NCBI GenBank assembly: GCA_035771175.1
Contig: CM069610.1
Location: 25,820,501 to 25,884,500 of the forward strand
Direction of reading: 5' to 3'
DNA length: 64,000 nucleotides
Source: Paratinospora sagittata
Taxonomy: Eukaryota > Streptophyta > Magnoliopsida > Ranunculales > Menispermaceae
Position numbers and translations under genes: made by a program. The first letter of the stretch is position 1. The number at the start of each line of letters is the position of its first letter. Positions 1 to 11,500 of the stretch are shown here, piece after piece. Below the pieces are notes generated by a model. It was given only the letters and a program-made list of their open reading frames with translations. It did no database searches and had not been told where the DNA came from.

Positions 1-719
1 GAAACCTCTGATCAAGATCTCCACCGACCAGAATGAAGAACCATAAGCTACGAACGTGCTGACAAAATTTGAGCTCAATCTGACCGTAAATTCCAAAGAT
101 CCACTTCTTTGATGAAAATCTCGCAGGGTTCTTACTCCTGCAACTCTCTCCTTCTTTCTCTTCTTCTTTCCTTTCTCTTCTTTTCTTTCTCTTCTTCTTT
201 CTTTTCTCTCCACTCACCTCTTTCTAGCACTTCCTTGATTCCCTCCTTGATTCTCTCCTTGATTCTCTCCTTGTTTTCCTCTCCTTGGTTCCCTCCACTC
301 ATTCTAGCACTTCCTTGAAGAAGACAAGTGGGCATTGGACACTTGTCCACTTTCATGCACCAACCTTCACATGTGTTGGTCTCATACTACCCATACCAAC
401 CACATGTATTTTAAATGTCCAATCCATTTAATACACCAAATCTTCAATTTCATTTATCCTTTTATTCCATCAATCCTAACCCATATCAATTCATGGTTTA
501 ATGAGCCCATGCATAAATAATAACATATGCATTAAACTTTAATTTAACATGACTCATATACAATTTATGATACATATATTTATATACATTATCAAGCATT
601 AACTATACAAACATTAAACAATCATCAAACAAACACCAAACATATCAAGGCAACACATAGAGTTTGGGCAAAATACAATTGGGTTATGGGCTAGATGAAA
701 TAATTTTCGGGGCGTCACA
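1..719 (-). repeat. Element 1 3' LTR, partial
   Basis: This matches 7933-8651 at a constant offset of 7,932 bp, and I saw no mismatch by eye. The element-proximal end reads TGTGACGCCCC on the minus strand, a canonical LTR start. The remaining roughly 2.2 kb of this LTR lies upstream of the window. Confidence 0.95.
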
Positions 720-733
720 TCACACCCACCTTA
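720..733 (-). other. Element 1 polypurine tract
   Basis: On the minus strand a purine-rich run (AAGGTGGGTGTGA) abuts the 3' LTR. It follows a GAGGACGAAGTTC stretch that is typical just downstream of the pol stop in Ty3/gypsy elements. It is the expected plus-strand priming site. Confidence 0.8.
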
Positions 734-762
734 GAATGAACTTCGTCCTCGAAGTTTTAAGG

Positions 763-3700
763 TTAAGAATTACCTAAGCCCATGAACTCGGCAAAGTGCT
801 CCATCATGTAGTCCTCACGCTCCCAAGTAACCTGTTCCTCGCCATGGAACTGCCATCTCACCTTAACCATCGGAATCTCACGGTTACGTAACCTCTGGAC
901 CTTCCGGTCAAGTATCTGAATAGGTTCCTCATCATAAGTCCCATCCTGCCTCAGTTCAATGTTCCTCCAGTCCAAGACGTGATCAAAATCACTCTTGTAT
1001 ACTCTCAGCATTGACACGTGAAAGACATTGTGGACTGCTGCTAACTGAGGTGGCAAGGCTAATCGGTAAGCGACGGGGCCAATTCGTTCTAAAACCTCGA
1101 ACGGCCCAATAAATCTCGGAGCGAGCTTGCCTTTTATCCCAAATCTAGTTTGGCCCTTCTGAGGTGAGACCTTCAATAAAACTTGGTCACCCACCTCGAA
1201 CTCTACGGTCTTCCGCTTGGCATCAGTGTAACTCTTCTGCCTGTCTTGGGCTACTTTCATATTATGCTTGATCCTCTTAATATTCTCTGTGTGTTCTTGT
1301 ACAAACTCTGGTCCCATCATCGCAACATCCCCTACCTCCGTCCAACAGATCGGAGATCTACAGGGTCGACCATACAATGCCTCAAAAGGAGCCATGCCAA
1401 TACTGGACTGATAGCTATTATTGTACGCGAACTCACACAAATGTATGTACTCCTCCCAGTTACCACTGGACTCAAGGACACAAGCTCGAAGCATATCCTC
1501 TAAAATCGATATCAACCTCTCAGACTGGCCATCCGTCTGGGGGTGAAAAGCGGTACTGAGATCTAGTCTAGTGCCTAGCTGCCTCTGCAACCCCTGCCAG
1601 AATACCGATGTAAACCTCGGATCCCTATCTGACACAATCGAAACAGGCACTCCATGTAATCTGACTATCTCCCGCATATAGAGTCTACTCAGCTTGTTCA
1701 TAGAATCCCTAGTGTTCACCGGTAGAAAGTGAGCAGACTTGGTCAAGCGATCAATAATAACCCAAACAGCATTATGTCTCCTCGGGGTGTTGGGTAATCC
1801 CACAACAAAATCCATAGTGACATGCTCCCATTTCCACTCAGGAATGGCAAGCGGTTGCATCTGCCCTCCAGGCCTCTGATGCTCAGCTTTGACTCTTTGA
1901 CAGATCTCACACCTCTGAATGAACTGAGCTATTTCTCTCTTCATGTCGGGCCACCAATACATTCTTTTCATATCATGATACATCTTGGTTCCGCCAGGAT
2001 GAATAGCATAATGAGATCTGTGAGCCTCTTGGAGAACACTCTGTCTAAGTCGTGGATCTGTGGGAACCCATAAACGTCCCCTAAATCTCAAGGCACCATC
2101 AGATGACAAGTGCCAATCAGTAAAATCACTGCTCTTAGCCCAAGACTTGTATATCCCATAATCAACGTCAAGTCTCTGTTGGTCAATTACCTCCTGGACT
2201 TGTGTAGGCTGAGCTCTCATTTGAGCACATATCACAATCTGATCTGAAGGAGTAGCACATACACTCATAACCGTAGCCGCCTCAAGTAGTCTCCACTCCT
2301 GAGACATCTGGCGTGCTACCATAACTGTCTCTACCCGCTTCCTGCTCAACGCATCAGCCACTACATTGGCTTTACCTGGGTGGTATTCCAATGTAAAATC
2401 ATAGTCTTTGAGGAGCTCCAACCACCTTCTCTGCCTCATGTTCAATTCCTTCTGAGAGAACAAGTACTTGAGGCTCTTATGGTCAGAATACAGAGTGAAT
2501 CTCTCACCATAGAGATAATGCCTCCAAATCTTCAAAGCAAAAACCACTGCGGCCAGTTCTAAGTCATGAACAGGGTAGTTCTTTTCATGCACCTTCAACT
2601 GCCTCGATGCATAAGCAATGACCCTATCCTTCTGCATCAACACGCAACCTAAGCCGATGCGAGAGGCATCAGTATAGATAACCAACTCCTGATCAGGCTC
2701 TGGCAAAATCAACACTGGCGTAGATGTCAATCTTTTCTTTAGCTCTAAAAAGGCATTCTCACACTCCTCGGTCCATGCAAATGACACATCTTTCTGGGTG
2801 AGCCTAGTCATAGGCGTAGCTATCTTGGAGAATCCCTGAACGAATCTCCTATAGTAACCAGCTAACCCAAGAAAGCTTCTGATCTCGGTCACTGTGGTAG
2901 GCCTAGGCCAACTGATAATGGCTTCAACCTTAGACGGATCAACTGAAATCCCCTCAGAACTCACCACATGACCTAAGAACTTCACTTCGGTGATCCAAAA
3001 TTCGCACTTGCTCAGCTTTGCATATAGCCTATGCTCTCTCAGGGTTTGCAAAGTTACTCTAAGGTGTTCCTCATGCTCAGCTCGAGTCTTGGAATACACC
3101 AATATGTCATCAATGAAGACGATGTCAAACTTATCCAGATACTGCCTAAAGACCCTCTGCATCAGGTCCATGAACATCGCTGGTGCATTAGTCACACCAA
3201 ATGGCATCACAAGGAACTCATAATGTCCATAGCGGGTTCTGAATGCCGTCTTAGGCACATCCTCCTCCCTGATCCTCAGTTGATGATACCCGGAGCGCAA
3301 ATCAATCTTTGAAAAATACCTCGCTCCCCTCAACTGATCAAACAAGTCATCAATCCTTGGGAGAGGATACTTGTTCTTGATGGTCATCCTGTTCAATTGG
3401 CGATAGTCGATGCACAACCGCAAGCTCCCATCTTTCTTTTTCACAAAAAGAACTGGAGCTCCCCAGGGTGACACACTCGGGCAAATAAAGCCTTTAGCCA
3501 ATAACTCTTCGAGCTGTTTCTGCAACTCTTTCAACTCGGCTGGCGCCATTCTATATGGTGCCATGGAGATAGGCTTCGTGCCAGGGACTAGTTCAATAAT
3601 GAAATCGATCTCTCGTTTCGGTGGTAATCCTGGAAGATCCGCAGGGAACACATCTTCAAAGTCCCTAACAATGGCAATATCCTCAAGTATCACCTCACTA

Positions 3701-4158
3701 GTCTCTTCCTCATTAGGTACTAACCCAGCCAAAATCTCCCTATCTCCATCAGTCACAAATCTACCCCTTGTGACTGTCTGGTCTGAAGCTCTACCCTGTA
3801 GTGTAAACATTGGGTGTCCGGGGATCTGAAAAATGATTCTCTTCGTGAAACAGTCGATAATTGCATGATAAGCTGCGAGCCAATCCATCCCTAGAATTGC
3901 ATCAAACTCTAAAAACTCTAGGACTCGAAAGTCAATAGGCATCTCAACATCATCAATCTGAACCACACACTGGCTACAAATCATGTTCGGGTAGATCCTT
4001 TCCCCAGCTACAGTACTCACCACTAACCATGTACTAGCCCTAATGGGAGTCAAATGCAAACTATCTACCATACGTCCAGATATGAATGATAATGTAGAAC
4101 CAGCATCAAATAATACATGCATAGAAGTACCACAAATAATAAGAGTACCTTCCACCAA
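763..4158 (-). CDS. pol: Pol polyprotein of element 1: protease, reverse transcriptase, RNase H, integrase, chromodomain
   Basis: The open frame holds 1,131 residues and performs reverse transcription and integration. Retropepsin has its catalytic Asp at D18 in an unusual D-A-G-S-T context. RT carries the F-I-D-D active site at about 348-351. RNase H has D496, E534, D559 and D602. Integrase has an H713/H720, C750/C753 zinc finger and the catalytic triad D783, D844, E880 (35 residues between the last two), then a GPF-type motif near 1016-1020. A chromodomain spans about 1080-1127. The listed start is only the first Met. The same frame is open back to 4221 and continuous with gag across one TAG, so the natural product is probably part of a Gag-Pol fusion. 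No other break is visible, and all catalytic residues checked are present. Confidence 0.95.
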   Translation of the reverse strand: MVEGTLIICGTSMHVLFDAGSTLSFISGRMVDSLHLTPIRASTWLVVSTVAGERIYPNMICSQCVVQIDDVEMPIDFRVLEFLEFDAILGMDWLAAYHAIIDCFTKRIIFQIPGHPMFTLQGRASDQTVTRGRFVTDGDREILAGLVPNEEETSEVILEDIAIVRDFEDVFPADLPGLPPKREIDFIIELVPGTKPISMAPYRMAPAELKELQKQLEELLAKGFICPSVSPWGAPVLFVKKKDGSLRLCIDYRQLNRMTIKNKYPLPRIDDLFDQLRGARYFSKIDLRSGYHQLRIREEDVPKTAFRTRYGHYEFLVMPFGVTNAPAMFMDLMQRVFRQYLDKFDIVFIDDILVYSKTRAEHEEHLRVTLQTLREHRLYAKLSKCEFWITEVKFLGHVVSSEGISVDPSKVEAIISWPRPTTVTEIRSFLGLAGYYRRFVQGFSKIATPMTRLTQKDVSFAWTEECENAFLELKKRLTSTPVLILPEPDQELVIYTDASRIGLGCVLMQKDRVIAYASRQLKVHEKNYPVHDLELAAVVFALKIWRHYLYGERFTLYSDHKSLKYLFSQKELNMRQRRWLELLKDYDFTLEYHPGKANVVADALSRKRVETVMVARQMSQEWRLLEAATVMSVCATPSDQIVICAQMRAQPTQVQEVIDQQRLDVDYGIYKSWAKSSDFTDWHLSSDGALRFRGRLWVPTDPRLRQSVLQEAHRSHYAIHPGGTKMYHDMKRMYWWPDMKREIAQFIQRCEICQRVKAEHQRPGGQMQPLAIPEWKWEHVTMDFVVGLPNTPRRHNAVWVIIDRLTKSAHFLPVNTRDSMNKLSRLYMREIVRLHGVPVSIVSDRDPRFTSVFWQGLQRQLGTRLDLSTAFHPQTDGQSERLISILEDMLRACVLESSGNWEEYIHLCEFAYNNSYQSSIGMAPFEALYGRPCRSPICWTEVGDVAMMGPEFVQEHTENIKRIKHNMKVAQDRQKSYTDAKRKTVEFEVGDQVLLKVSPQKGQTRFGIKGKLAPRFIGPFEVLERIGPVAYRLALPPQLAAVHNVFHVSMLRVYKSDFDHVLDWRNIELRQDGTYDEEPIQILDRKVQRLRNREIPMVKVRWQFHGEEQVTWEREDYMMEHFAEFMGLGNS

Positions 4159-4221
4159 AGTCCTGGATGCTGTCGGGTCTGGCTCAGTAGCTGCCTTCGT
4201 TGTCTCTCTGGCACTGGACTG

Positions 4222-4224
4222 CTA
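4222..4224 (-). other. In-frame TAG between gag and pol
   Basis: Gag and pol are in the same reading frame and this single TAG is the only interruption. The next codons are CAG TCC, close to but not a full match for the plant-virus readthrough context (stop followed by CAR-YYA). It could be leaky readthrough, or a CAG-to-TAG transition. Confidence 0.8.
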
Positions 4225-5454
4225 CACAAATCCCTGAGCTCTCTGAAAATTCGGACACTCGAGCTTCCTATGCCCAGCCTGCCCACAATGAAAACATAAG
4301 AATGGAGCCCTGGGCGCAAATGACCCAGTCTGAGATGTCGTCACATAACTTCCTCGGCCTCTACCTCTGCCTCGGCCAGCAGTCTGTGGGAATGGGGGTC
4401 TTGGTGCACTCGGTGCCTGAGTAGGAATAGGGACAGGAGAGGAAACCACTGGTGAGACCATCATACCAGTCTGAACCTCGGATGTCTTACTCTGAGCACC
4501 CTCGGACTGTGCTCCTCCATAAAACTTTCTCTTCTTTCCCCAGTTTCCCTTCTTCCATGGAATTTTAAACTGTCCCCCGGACTCTGCCTGTGAAGTCTGT
4601 ACACCCGGAGCTGCCCGTGTAGACATGCCATCAACCCGCTCAGCCAACTCATACTGTTTGGCCCTCTGGACCACTGTGGCAAAATCAGTCATCTTCGTCA
4701 CAGACAACGCCTGTCGGATCGCAGGCCTTAGGTTCAAAGAGAACCTCATAATCTTATCACTCGGTGTCTGAACTAATCCAGGAGCATAAACTGCGAGCTG
4801 CCTAAATCTGAGCTCGTACTCCCTGACTGACATGGTGCCCTGTGCGAGATTCAAAAACTCGAGTTGCTTAGCCTGTCTCTCAGTCTCTGGAACGTAAGCC
4901 TGTAAGAACAACCGTTTGAAGGTGTCCCAACTCTTCACTGTCCCCTGTGTATCCAACACTGAAAGCCACCAATCCTCTGCATCACTCTCCAGTGTGTGAG
5001 CAGCACATAGGACCTGAGACTCCTCATCAAGCTCTAAGGAGCGACTAATCTTCTCGACATTCTTCAGCCAATCTTCGGCCTTCTTCAAGTCAACCCCACC
5101 AGTGAATTCCTTAGGCTTTAGCTTCATGAACTTCTCTAGCAGTCTGATCCGCCGATCAGTGGGGTTCTCCACAACATTAGGAGCAGGTGTAGGCATAGGC
5201 TGAGGTACAGCTATTTGAGGTCCTGCTGCCCCTGCAGCTCCACTAGCCTCGGCCCCACTAGTGCCCGCCTCCTGAGGTATCGTTTGAGGTGACTGTCGAG
5301 CAATAGCCTCAACTTGCTGCACTAAAGCCTGTATCTGTGAAGTCTGGGCTGCCATCAAGCGGCCTTGTGCCTGAATGATCTCCTCCATCCTCCCCATCCG
5401 GTCATCATCGGATGGCCCTGTGTGTGGCTGTCCCAATCTCTCGCTCCTCCTCAT
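4222..5454 (-). CDS. gag: Gag of element 1 (capsid plus zinc knuckle)
   Basis: This is the structural protein that forms virus-like particles and packages RNA. A Met nine codons upstream (5481) is possible, but MRRSER at 5454 is the likelier start because the preceding residues are hydrophobic leader-like sequence. Visible parts are a Gln-rich coiled-coil-prone N-terminus, an Ala/Pro-rich linker, a retrotransposon gag domain (roughly residues 110-230, with the FTGG and AEDWL motifs), a basic RG-rich stretch (GRGRGRGRG) and one CX2CX4HX4C zinc knuckle (CFHCGQAGHRKLEC). The frame ends at TAG (4222-4224), 14 codons after the Cys-Pro of the knuckle, and continues in the same frame into pol. That is where a Tekay-type Gag-Pol would normally run on, so the stop is either a recoding site or a point mutation. 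Confidence 0.93.
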   Translation of the reverse strand: MRRSERLGQPHTGPSDDDRMGRMEEIIQAQGRLMAAQTSQIQALVQQVEAIARQSPQTIPQEAGTSGAEASGAAGAAGPQIAVPQPMPTPAPNVVENPTDRRIRLLEKFMKLKPKEFTGGVDLKKAEDWLKNVEKISRSLELDEESQVLCAAHTLESDAEDWWLSVLDTQGTVKSWDTFKRLFLQAYVPETERQAKQLEFLNLAQGTMSVREYELRFRQLAVYAPGLVQTPSDKIMRFSLNLRPAIRQALSVTKMTDFATVVQRAKQYELAERVDGMSTRAAPGVQTSQAESGGQFKIPWKKGNWGKKRKFYGGAQSEGAQSKTSEVQTGMMVSPVVSSPVPIPTQAPSAPRPPFPQTAGRGRGRGRGSYVTTSQTGSFAPRAPFLCFHCGQAGHRKLECPNFQRAQGFV

Positions 5455-5675
5455 GACACTGAGAAGTAGAAATACGAGCAACCATCACACATTAAAGAAT
5501 TTAAAACATTAACAAAGCCTCATAACTACCCATATCATATAATACACACAGAAAATATGATAGTAAGGCTTTTAAGTTAGTTCCTTTAAGCTTTTTAATC
5601 ACCTAAATCTCTCACCCAATTCCTAGGTCAAAGTCATCTAAGTCCAATACATAGACCAAACCTAGTAAAACCTGT
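5455..5675 (-). other. Element 1 untranslated leader
   Basis: This AT-rich stretch lies between the primer site and gag. No further ORF or clear signal is visible; it presumably contains the packaging region. Confidence 0.6.
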
Positions 5676-5686
5676 CTCTGATACCA
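5676..5686 (-). other. Primer binding site, initiator Met-tRNA
   Basis: The minus strand reads TGGTATCAGAG two bases after the 5' LTR end. It is complementary to the 3' end of plant initiator tRNA-Met and diverges after 11 bases (AC where GC is usual). Confidence 0.92.
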
Positions 5687-6409
5687 ACTGTGGCGACCCC
5701 GCGCCCCGGACCACCAACCCCACAGGGAATGGCATGCGGAATGCCGGGGCGGGACGCCCGGCGTAGGCATCTCCGACCACTCCTCAACTCCCGTGAGGTG
5801 GTTGAGACCCTACGAGCCTTATCTCAAACAACGACATAATATCAAAAGGTACTAAACAAAACTACCCACTGTATTAATCATCAAAGACGAGATAATCCAT
5901 AAAAAATGAACCATAAATAAAATCATAATCCCTACAGTCCATTAAAAATTGACATACACATAAAGTCCAAAATTGTGGGTACAAATAAAAAAAACCGTCA
6001 TGTGCCCACATGGTCTATCTAGCAAGTCCCAACTCACCCATACTAAAATGTGGTAAGTATTATAATTACATAATCCAAAATATAATACTTCATAATATAA
6101 AACACAATTCAATCAAAATGCCTCTCAACTCACATAGAGGACTTGGATTCTCTCGCAGGCAAGGCCCTCAAGATATGACTACTCCCTTGCCCTTATTCGG
6201 GACAGAAGGACCTGAAAGAGGAAAATGAGGGTGAGCCAACGATGCCCAGTGAATAGAATTCAAATATGCTATCAATACTCATCAATAAAAACCATGTATG
6301 CATGTCAATGTGTAGCATGATTAAAAGCTCATAACATATAGATATCAAGCATTTATAATAAGTTCGATGCAAGTAAAAGTTTATCAATTTGGATCCACAT
6401 TCCACATGC

Positions 6410-6514
6410 CTTGGGTTACTAGTCCACGTCTATTTCGCCGTGCCGTTGATCCCAATCATGTTTACTTGGGTTACTAGTCCACGTCTATTTCACCGTGCCG
6501 TTGATCCCAATCAT
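6410..6514. repeat. Direct repeat within LTR, period 55 bp
   Basis: Two copies of a roughly 50-bp unit (6410-6459 and 6465-6514) begin CTTGGGTTACTAGTCCACG. I see one clear substitution between them (TTTCGCC versus TTTCACC). Confidence 0.9.
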
Positions 6515-7597
6515 TTCCTTCTTAAAACCCTCCTATGACAAGGTCAAGTCCCCCTATTAGCCAGATAGATGGGCCCAACCAAAGTCATAAGGTTTTCTCA
6601 AATCAATGCATCATTCAAAACATTAGAACACATTCATGCTTTCAACACACAATATATATAAGTGATATGATGACATAAATGATATAATCATAAGTGAAGC
6701 CTACTCACAACCAAGCCTCGCGAGAGTATTTAATCACACACGACCACCAAACCGAATCAACCCAATCAAGATCCTGAAACATACATCAATATCCTACCAT
6801 ACATCAATTTCTATGCTCAATTACATAGACATTACAAATCAACCCTAAATCAGCCCACATATAATTAATAGGCCTAAATCCCATTTAATCCCATCATTCA
6901 ACTCAAATCACATGACTTAGGCCTCTAATGCATAGTTCTCATTCATAAACCATTCTATTAATCAAAAATACTGATTTTCAATTCCTTAGGCATAAACATG
7001 TCCAAATTTGGGTCACTTGATCACAAGTAGGCCTAACCCATGATATGGTCACAACCACCAAATCAGTAGCATAATCAACCCTAATCATGCTTAATTAAAC
7101 ATAAGTTGCATCAATTCAATGATTCTAAGCCAAAAGCATCAAAAGCCCTAAAATATGAAATTTTCCATACTTAGGCCATATTGTCGATTTACACTAGGTC
7201 GCCATGTTCAGCCATGTATATCACTGATTTTGCATCATGGGTTCATCCACAATGGCAACTAGGTCAACATAGTTGACATGCAAGCTATTTGGAAAGGTCT
7301 AAGTTCATATTCTAAATGTAGGTCTAATACAAACAACCCTACCAATTCTTCACATGTATTATTCTGTTCAGATGTATCAATCTACCAACAGAAATATGTA
7401 ATCACAAAATCAACCGTACAGATTGAAGTATGTGAAGAAACAAACCTTCTGTCCAAATATCAGCCCAATCCAACGGTGGACCGAAAAGATATGTATCTTT
7501 GATGAGCAAGTGTCTAATCAGACAGTTTCTCCTTTCCTGCTGCAAATACCCAAACTCAGATGGCTATATCACACAAAATAATTGATGTATAAATATT

Positions 7598-8040
7598 TCC
7601 ACCGTTCAGAATACAGAGATATCTGTTGTAAACTACATACTCAAATTTGATATCCATCCAACGGTACGTTGAGGAGATCTACAAGTTTTACCGAAACGGA
7701 ACGAGAAACCCAGAAATTCCGACCAGCTTTGTTTCAGAGGTTATATCTCTTAGCACAAGCTTCTAATTACGATCTCCACCGTTCAGAATGTATAAATATC
7801 AGTTATAAACTACATACCCAAATTTGATAACCATCTAACGGTAGATTTAGGAGATCTATAAGTTTGAGCGAAACAGTGCGAGAAATCCAGACTTTCCGGC
7901 CAGCTTTGTTTGAGAGGTTAGATCTCTCAGAAGAAACCTCTGATCAAGATCTCCACCGACCAGAATGAAGAACCATAAGCTACGAACGTGCTGACAAAAT
8001 TTGAGCTCAATCTGACCGTAAATTCCAAAGATCCACTTCT
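7598..8040. repeat. Degenerate tandem repeat within LTR, period 177 bp
   Basis: The motif TCCACCGTTCAGAAT and relatives start at 7598, 7775 and 7952, exactly 177 bp apart. They are followed by shared blocks around AACGGTA, GGAGATCTA and the CCAGCTTTGTTT-AGAGGTTA segment. Units are clearly diverged. The third copy runs into the segment shared with the window's left end. Confidence 0.8.
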
Positions 8041-8077
8041 TTGATGAAAATCTCGCAGGGTTCTTACTCCTGCAACT

Positions 8078-8150
8078 CTCTCCTTCTTTCTCTTCTTCTT
8101 TCCTTTCTCTTCTTTTCTTTCTCTTCTTCTTTCTTTTCTCTCCACTCACC
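8078..8150 (-). other. GA-rich tract in LTR
   Basis: This low-complexity stretch is made only of CT-type words on the plus strand, so it is GA-rich in the transcript. It recurs at 146-218 in the 3' LTR. GA tracts are known binding sites for plant BPC/GAGA factors, but function here is not shown. Confidence 0.6.
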
Positions 8151-8506
8151 TCTTTCTAGCACTTCCTTGATTCCCTCCTTGATTCTCTCCTTGATTCTCT
8201 CCTTGTTTTCCTCTCCTTGGTTCCCTCCACTCATTCTAGCACTTCCTTGAAGAAGACAAGTGGGCATTGGACACTTGTCCACTTTCATGCACCAACCTTC
8301 ACATGTGTTGGTCTCATACTACCCATACCAACCACATGTATTTTAAATGTCCAATCCATTTAATACACCAAATCTTCAATTTCATTTATCCTTTTATTCC
8401 ATCAATCCTAACCCATATCAATTCATGGTTTAATGAGCCCATGCATAAATAATAACATATGCATTAAACTTTAATTTAACATGACTCATATACAATTTAT
8501 GATACA

Positions 8507-8518
8507 TATATTTATATA
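8507..8518 (-). promoter_or_regulatory. Candidate TATA box of element 1 LTR
   Basis: The minus strand reads TATATAAATATA about 135 bp inside the LTR 5' end. A possible poly(A) signal AATAAA lies about 110 bp further on (8393-8398). That would give a compact U3-R arrangement. It is based on motifs only; the identical copy is at 575-586. Confidence 0.4.
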
Positions 8519-11500
8519 CATTATCAAGCATTAACTATACAAACATTAAACAATCATCAAACAAACACCAAACATATCAAGGCAACACATAGAGTTTGGG
8601 CAAAATACAATTGGGTTATGGGCTAGATGAAATAATTTTCGGGGCGTCACATATACAAACCCGAGAGCTTGAGTTTTACAGACTTTCCGATAGCGTGTTA
8701 TCGAGGCCAATAGCGCGCTATTGCCCATTTTACTAAAAATGGAAAGATCACGGCAACAGCTTTATGGCGAAGTATCAAAGGGGATAACGCGCTATAGATA
8801 ATTTTTCAGAAAAACAAATGTTTTATTATAGAACCATATCAGCGTGCTATCAACACTGATAGTGCGCTAGTGCCTTTGGCAAATTGCTGGATAGGCTTAT
8901 TTTTGAAAAATTAATATTTTGACACTTAAGAACCATTCCATTAACTCAAAACGTATTGCATAAGATTAAAAACTTTTAAATAATTCAAAACTCGTTGAAA
9001 TTATGATTAAAACCTTTCGAAAAACATTTTTTCAAAATGAAATACTATATCGAAGTGGTTTTGAAGACTTTGCAATTTTCAGAGTTTTAGTGCTGAGATT
9101 GATCGAGAGGATACCCTACACGCCAAAGATCAAACTAATGCATTAGGCATGAGATATGTCTTCGTTCTACGAGCTTGATATTTGCAGACTTTGAAAGCTA
9201 TTGTTTGATGTGTTCTTGAAGCAAGACAATTGATGTGTTCTTTTTTGTTGTGTTATCTTACCGAGACCACTTCATATACTTACAACTTAAAACAATGGAT
9301 AACCTCTACAAATTTAAGCACAAAAGGGATAAAATGAAGAACTTGCTGATCAACAACATTATCATCAAGACAGATTGCAATTTTGATTCTATTCGAAGCT
9401 TGTTTTGCCAAATGCAAGAATCATTACTTTCTTCTCTTGAAAAACTCTTTGGAAAGCTCAATCTAACTTGCAAAAATCGTGTGTGTTGTATTTTTGAAAA
9501 TCAGAGAATGAGTGTTTTATAAAATTAGAAGTTGCGGGTTAAAGAGCAAGAGAGTACAAAATGATTTGAATTCAAAACATTGTTTAATCTAAAGTTGTTT
9601 TGGGAGTGCGAGACAATGGGAATCATCTAGGTGTTAGTAGAGAATATTTCAATTAAGATAACATGGAGAAATTGTGTAAGGAATAGAAAAATCGAGCAAG
9701 CAGAAGTGCCCACATTTTTCTCAAAAGAAATATCAGATTTTTTCCCAGACGTGAATAGCGTGCTGTTAGGTTGTGTATCATGTTCTCAATTGACAGATAG
9801 CAGGCTATAGTAGGTCGATATACACAAACCCGAGAACTCGTGCTTTACAAACTTTCCGATTGCGTGTTATCGAGGCCTACAGCGCGCTATTGCCCATTTT
9901 ACTAAAAATGGAAAGATCACGGCAACAGCTTTGTAGCGAAGTATCAAAGGGGATAGCGCGCTATAGACAATTTTTCAGAAAAAAAATGTTTTATTATAGA
10001 ACGCTATCAGCGTGCTATCAACACTGATAGTGCGCTAGTGCCTTCAGAAAAATTTTGGCAAATTGCTGGATAGACTTATTGTTGAAAAATTAATATTTTC
10101 ACACTCCAGAACCGTTACATTAACTCAAAACATATTGATATAAGACTAAAAACTTTTAAATAATTCAAAACTCATTGAAATTATGATTAAAACCTTTCGG
10201 AAAACATTTTTTTCAAAATGAAATACTATATCGAAGTGATTTCGAAGACTTTGCAATTTTCAGAGTTTTAGTGCTGAGATTGATCGAGGGGTTACCCTAC
10301 ACACCAAAGATCAAACTAATGCATTAAGCATGAGATATGTCTTCGTTCTACGAGCTTGATCTTTGTAGACTTCGAAAGCTATTGTTTGATGTGTTCTTGA
10401 TGCAAGACAATTGATGTGTTCTTTTTTGTTGTGTTATCTTACCGAGACCACTTCATATACTTACAACTTAAAACAATGGATAGCCTCTGCAAATCTAAGC
10501 ACAAAAGGGATAAAATGAAGAACTTGCTGATCAACGACGTTATCATCAAGACAGATTGCAATTTTGATTCTATTCGAAGCTTGTTTTGACAAATGCAAGA
10601 ATCATTACTTTCTTCTCTTGAAAAACTCTTGGGAAAGCTCAATCTAACTTGCAAATATTGTGTGTGTTGTATTTTTGAAAATCAGAGAATGAGTGTTTTA
10701 TAAAATTAGAAGTTGTGGGTTAAAGAGCAAGAGAGTACAAAATGATTTGAATTCAAAACATTCTTTAATCTAAAGTTGTTTTGGGCGTGCGAGACAATTG
10801 GAATCATCTAGGTGTTAGTAGAGTATATTTCAATTAAGATAACATGGAAAAATTGTGTAAGGAATAGAAAAATCGAGCAAGCAGAAGTGCCCACATTTTT
10901 CTCGTTGGAAATATCAGATTTTTTCCCCAGACGTGAATAGCGTGCTGTTGGGTTGTGTATCATGTTCTCAATTGACAGATATAAGGCTATAGCAGGTCAA
11001 TATGCAAAAACCCGAGAGCTCGAATTTTACGGACTTTCCGATAGCGTGTTATAGAGGCCTATAGCGTGCTATTGCCCATTTTACTAAAAATGGAAAGATC
11101 ACGGCAACAGCTTTATAGCGAGGTATCAAAGGGGATAGCGCGCTATAGACAATTTTTCAGAAAAACAAATGTTTTATTACAGAACCCAATCAGCGTGCTA
11201 TCAACACTAATAGTGCGCTAGTGCCTTCAGGAAAATTTTGGCAAATTGCTGGATAGACTTATTTTTGAAAAATAAATATTTTGACACTCAAGAACCATTA
11301 CATTAACTCAAAACATATTGATATAAGATTAAAATCTTTTAAATAATTCAAAACTCATTGAAATTATGATTAAAACCTTTTGGAAAACATTTTTTCAAAA
11401 TGAAATACTATATCGAAGTGATTCTGAAAACTTTTCAATTTTCAGAGTTTTACTGCTGAGATTGATCGAGAGGTTACCCTACACACCAAAGATCAAACTA

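Larger units (their letters stand above)
1..8651 (-). mobile_element. Element 1: Ty3/gypsy chromovirus (Tekay/Del-like), 3' LTR cut by window start
   Basis: This is an LTR retrotransposon read right to left. In transcript order it has a 5' LTR (5689-8651), a Met-tRNA primer site, a leader, gag, protease, reverse transcriptase, RNase H, integrase with C-terminal chromodomain, a polypurine tract and a 3' LTR. Only the last 719 bp of the 3' LTR lie in the window. If the hidden part matches the complete LTR, the full element would be about 10.9 kb with an internal region of 4,969 bp. PR-RT-RH-INT order with a terminal chromodomain places it among chromoviruses, and the domain sequences look most like the Tekay/Del clade. 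The right flank resumes satellite sequence with TATAC, the likely target duplication; its partner lies outside the window. The visible LTR copies look identical, so the insertion is recent. Confidence 0.95.
5689..8651 (-). repeat. Element 1 5' LTR, complete (2,963 bp)
   Basis: It begins TGTGACGCCCC and ends GGGGTCGCCACA on the minus strand, giving TG...CA ends. At nearly 3 kb it is long compared with the 4,969-bp internal region. It contains a 55-bp-period duplication, a 177-bp-period degenerate tandem repeat, a GA-rich transcript-sense tract (about 8078-8150) and a candidate TATA box near the 5' end. Short ORFs inside it show no domain and repeat in both LTR copies, so I do not call genes. 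Confidence 0.93.

Noticed and set aside
109..356. Ser/Leu-rich and Lys/Glu/Arg-rich frames over the GA/CT tract, in both LTR copies of element 1
   Set aside because: They are low-complexity shadows of a pyrimidine-rich tract inside an LTR.
9235..9522. A 95-residue plus-strand frame in the first satellite monomer
   Set aside because: It is open only because one base differs from the other monomers (TGC instead of TGA). The other copies stop at that point, so it is not a conserved gene.
8652..9813. The satellite monomer as a degenerate LTR or Helitron
   Set aside because: I could not find TG...CA ends with PBS/PPT neighbours, nor convincing Helitron ends. The origin stays open.
10439..10654. 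A 67-91 residue minus-strand frame (MQVRLSFPKSFS...) that recurs in most satellite monomers
   Set aside because: It recurs because the DNA is tandemly repeated. Many copies are broken or change length, there is no recognisable domain, and no promoter or codon signature. A Ka/Ks test across monomers would settle it.
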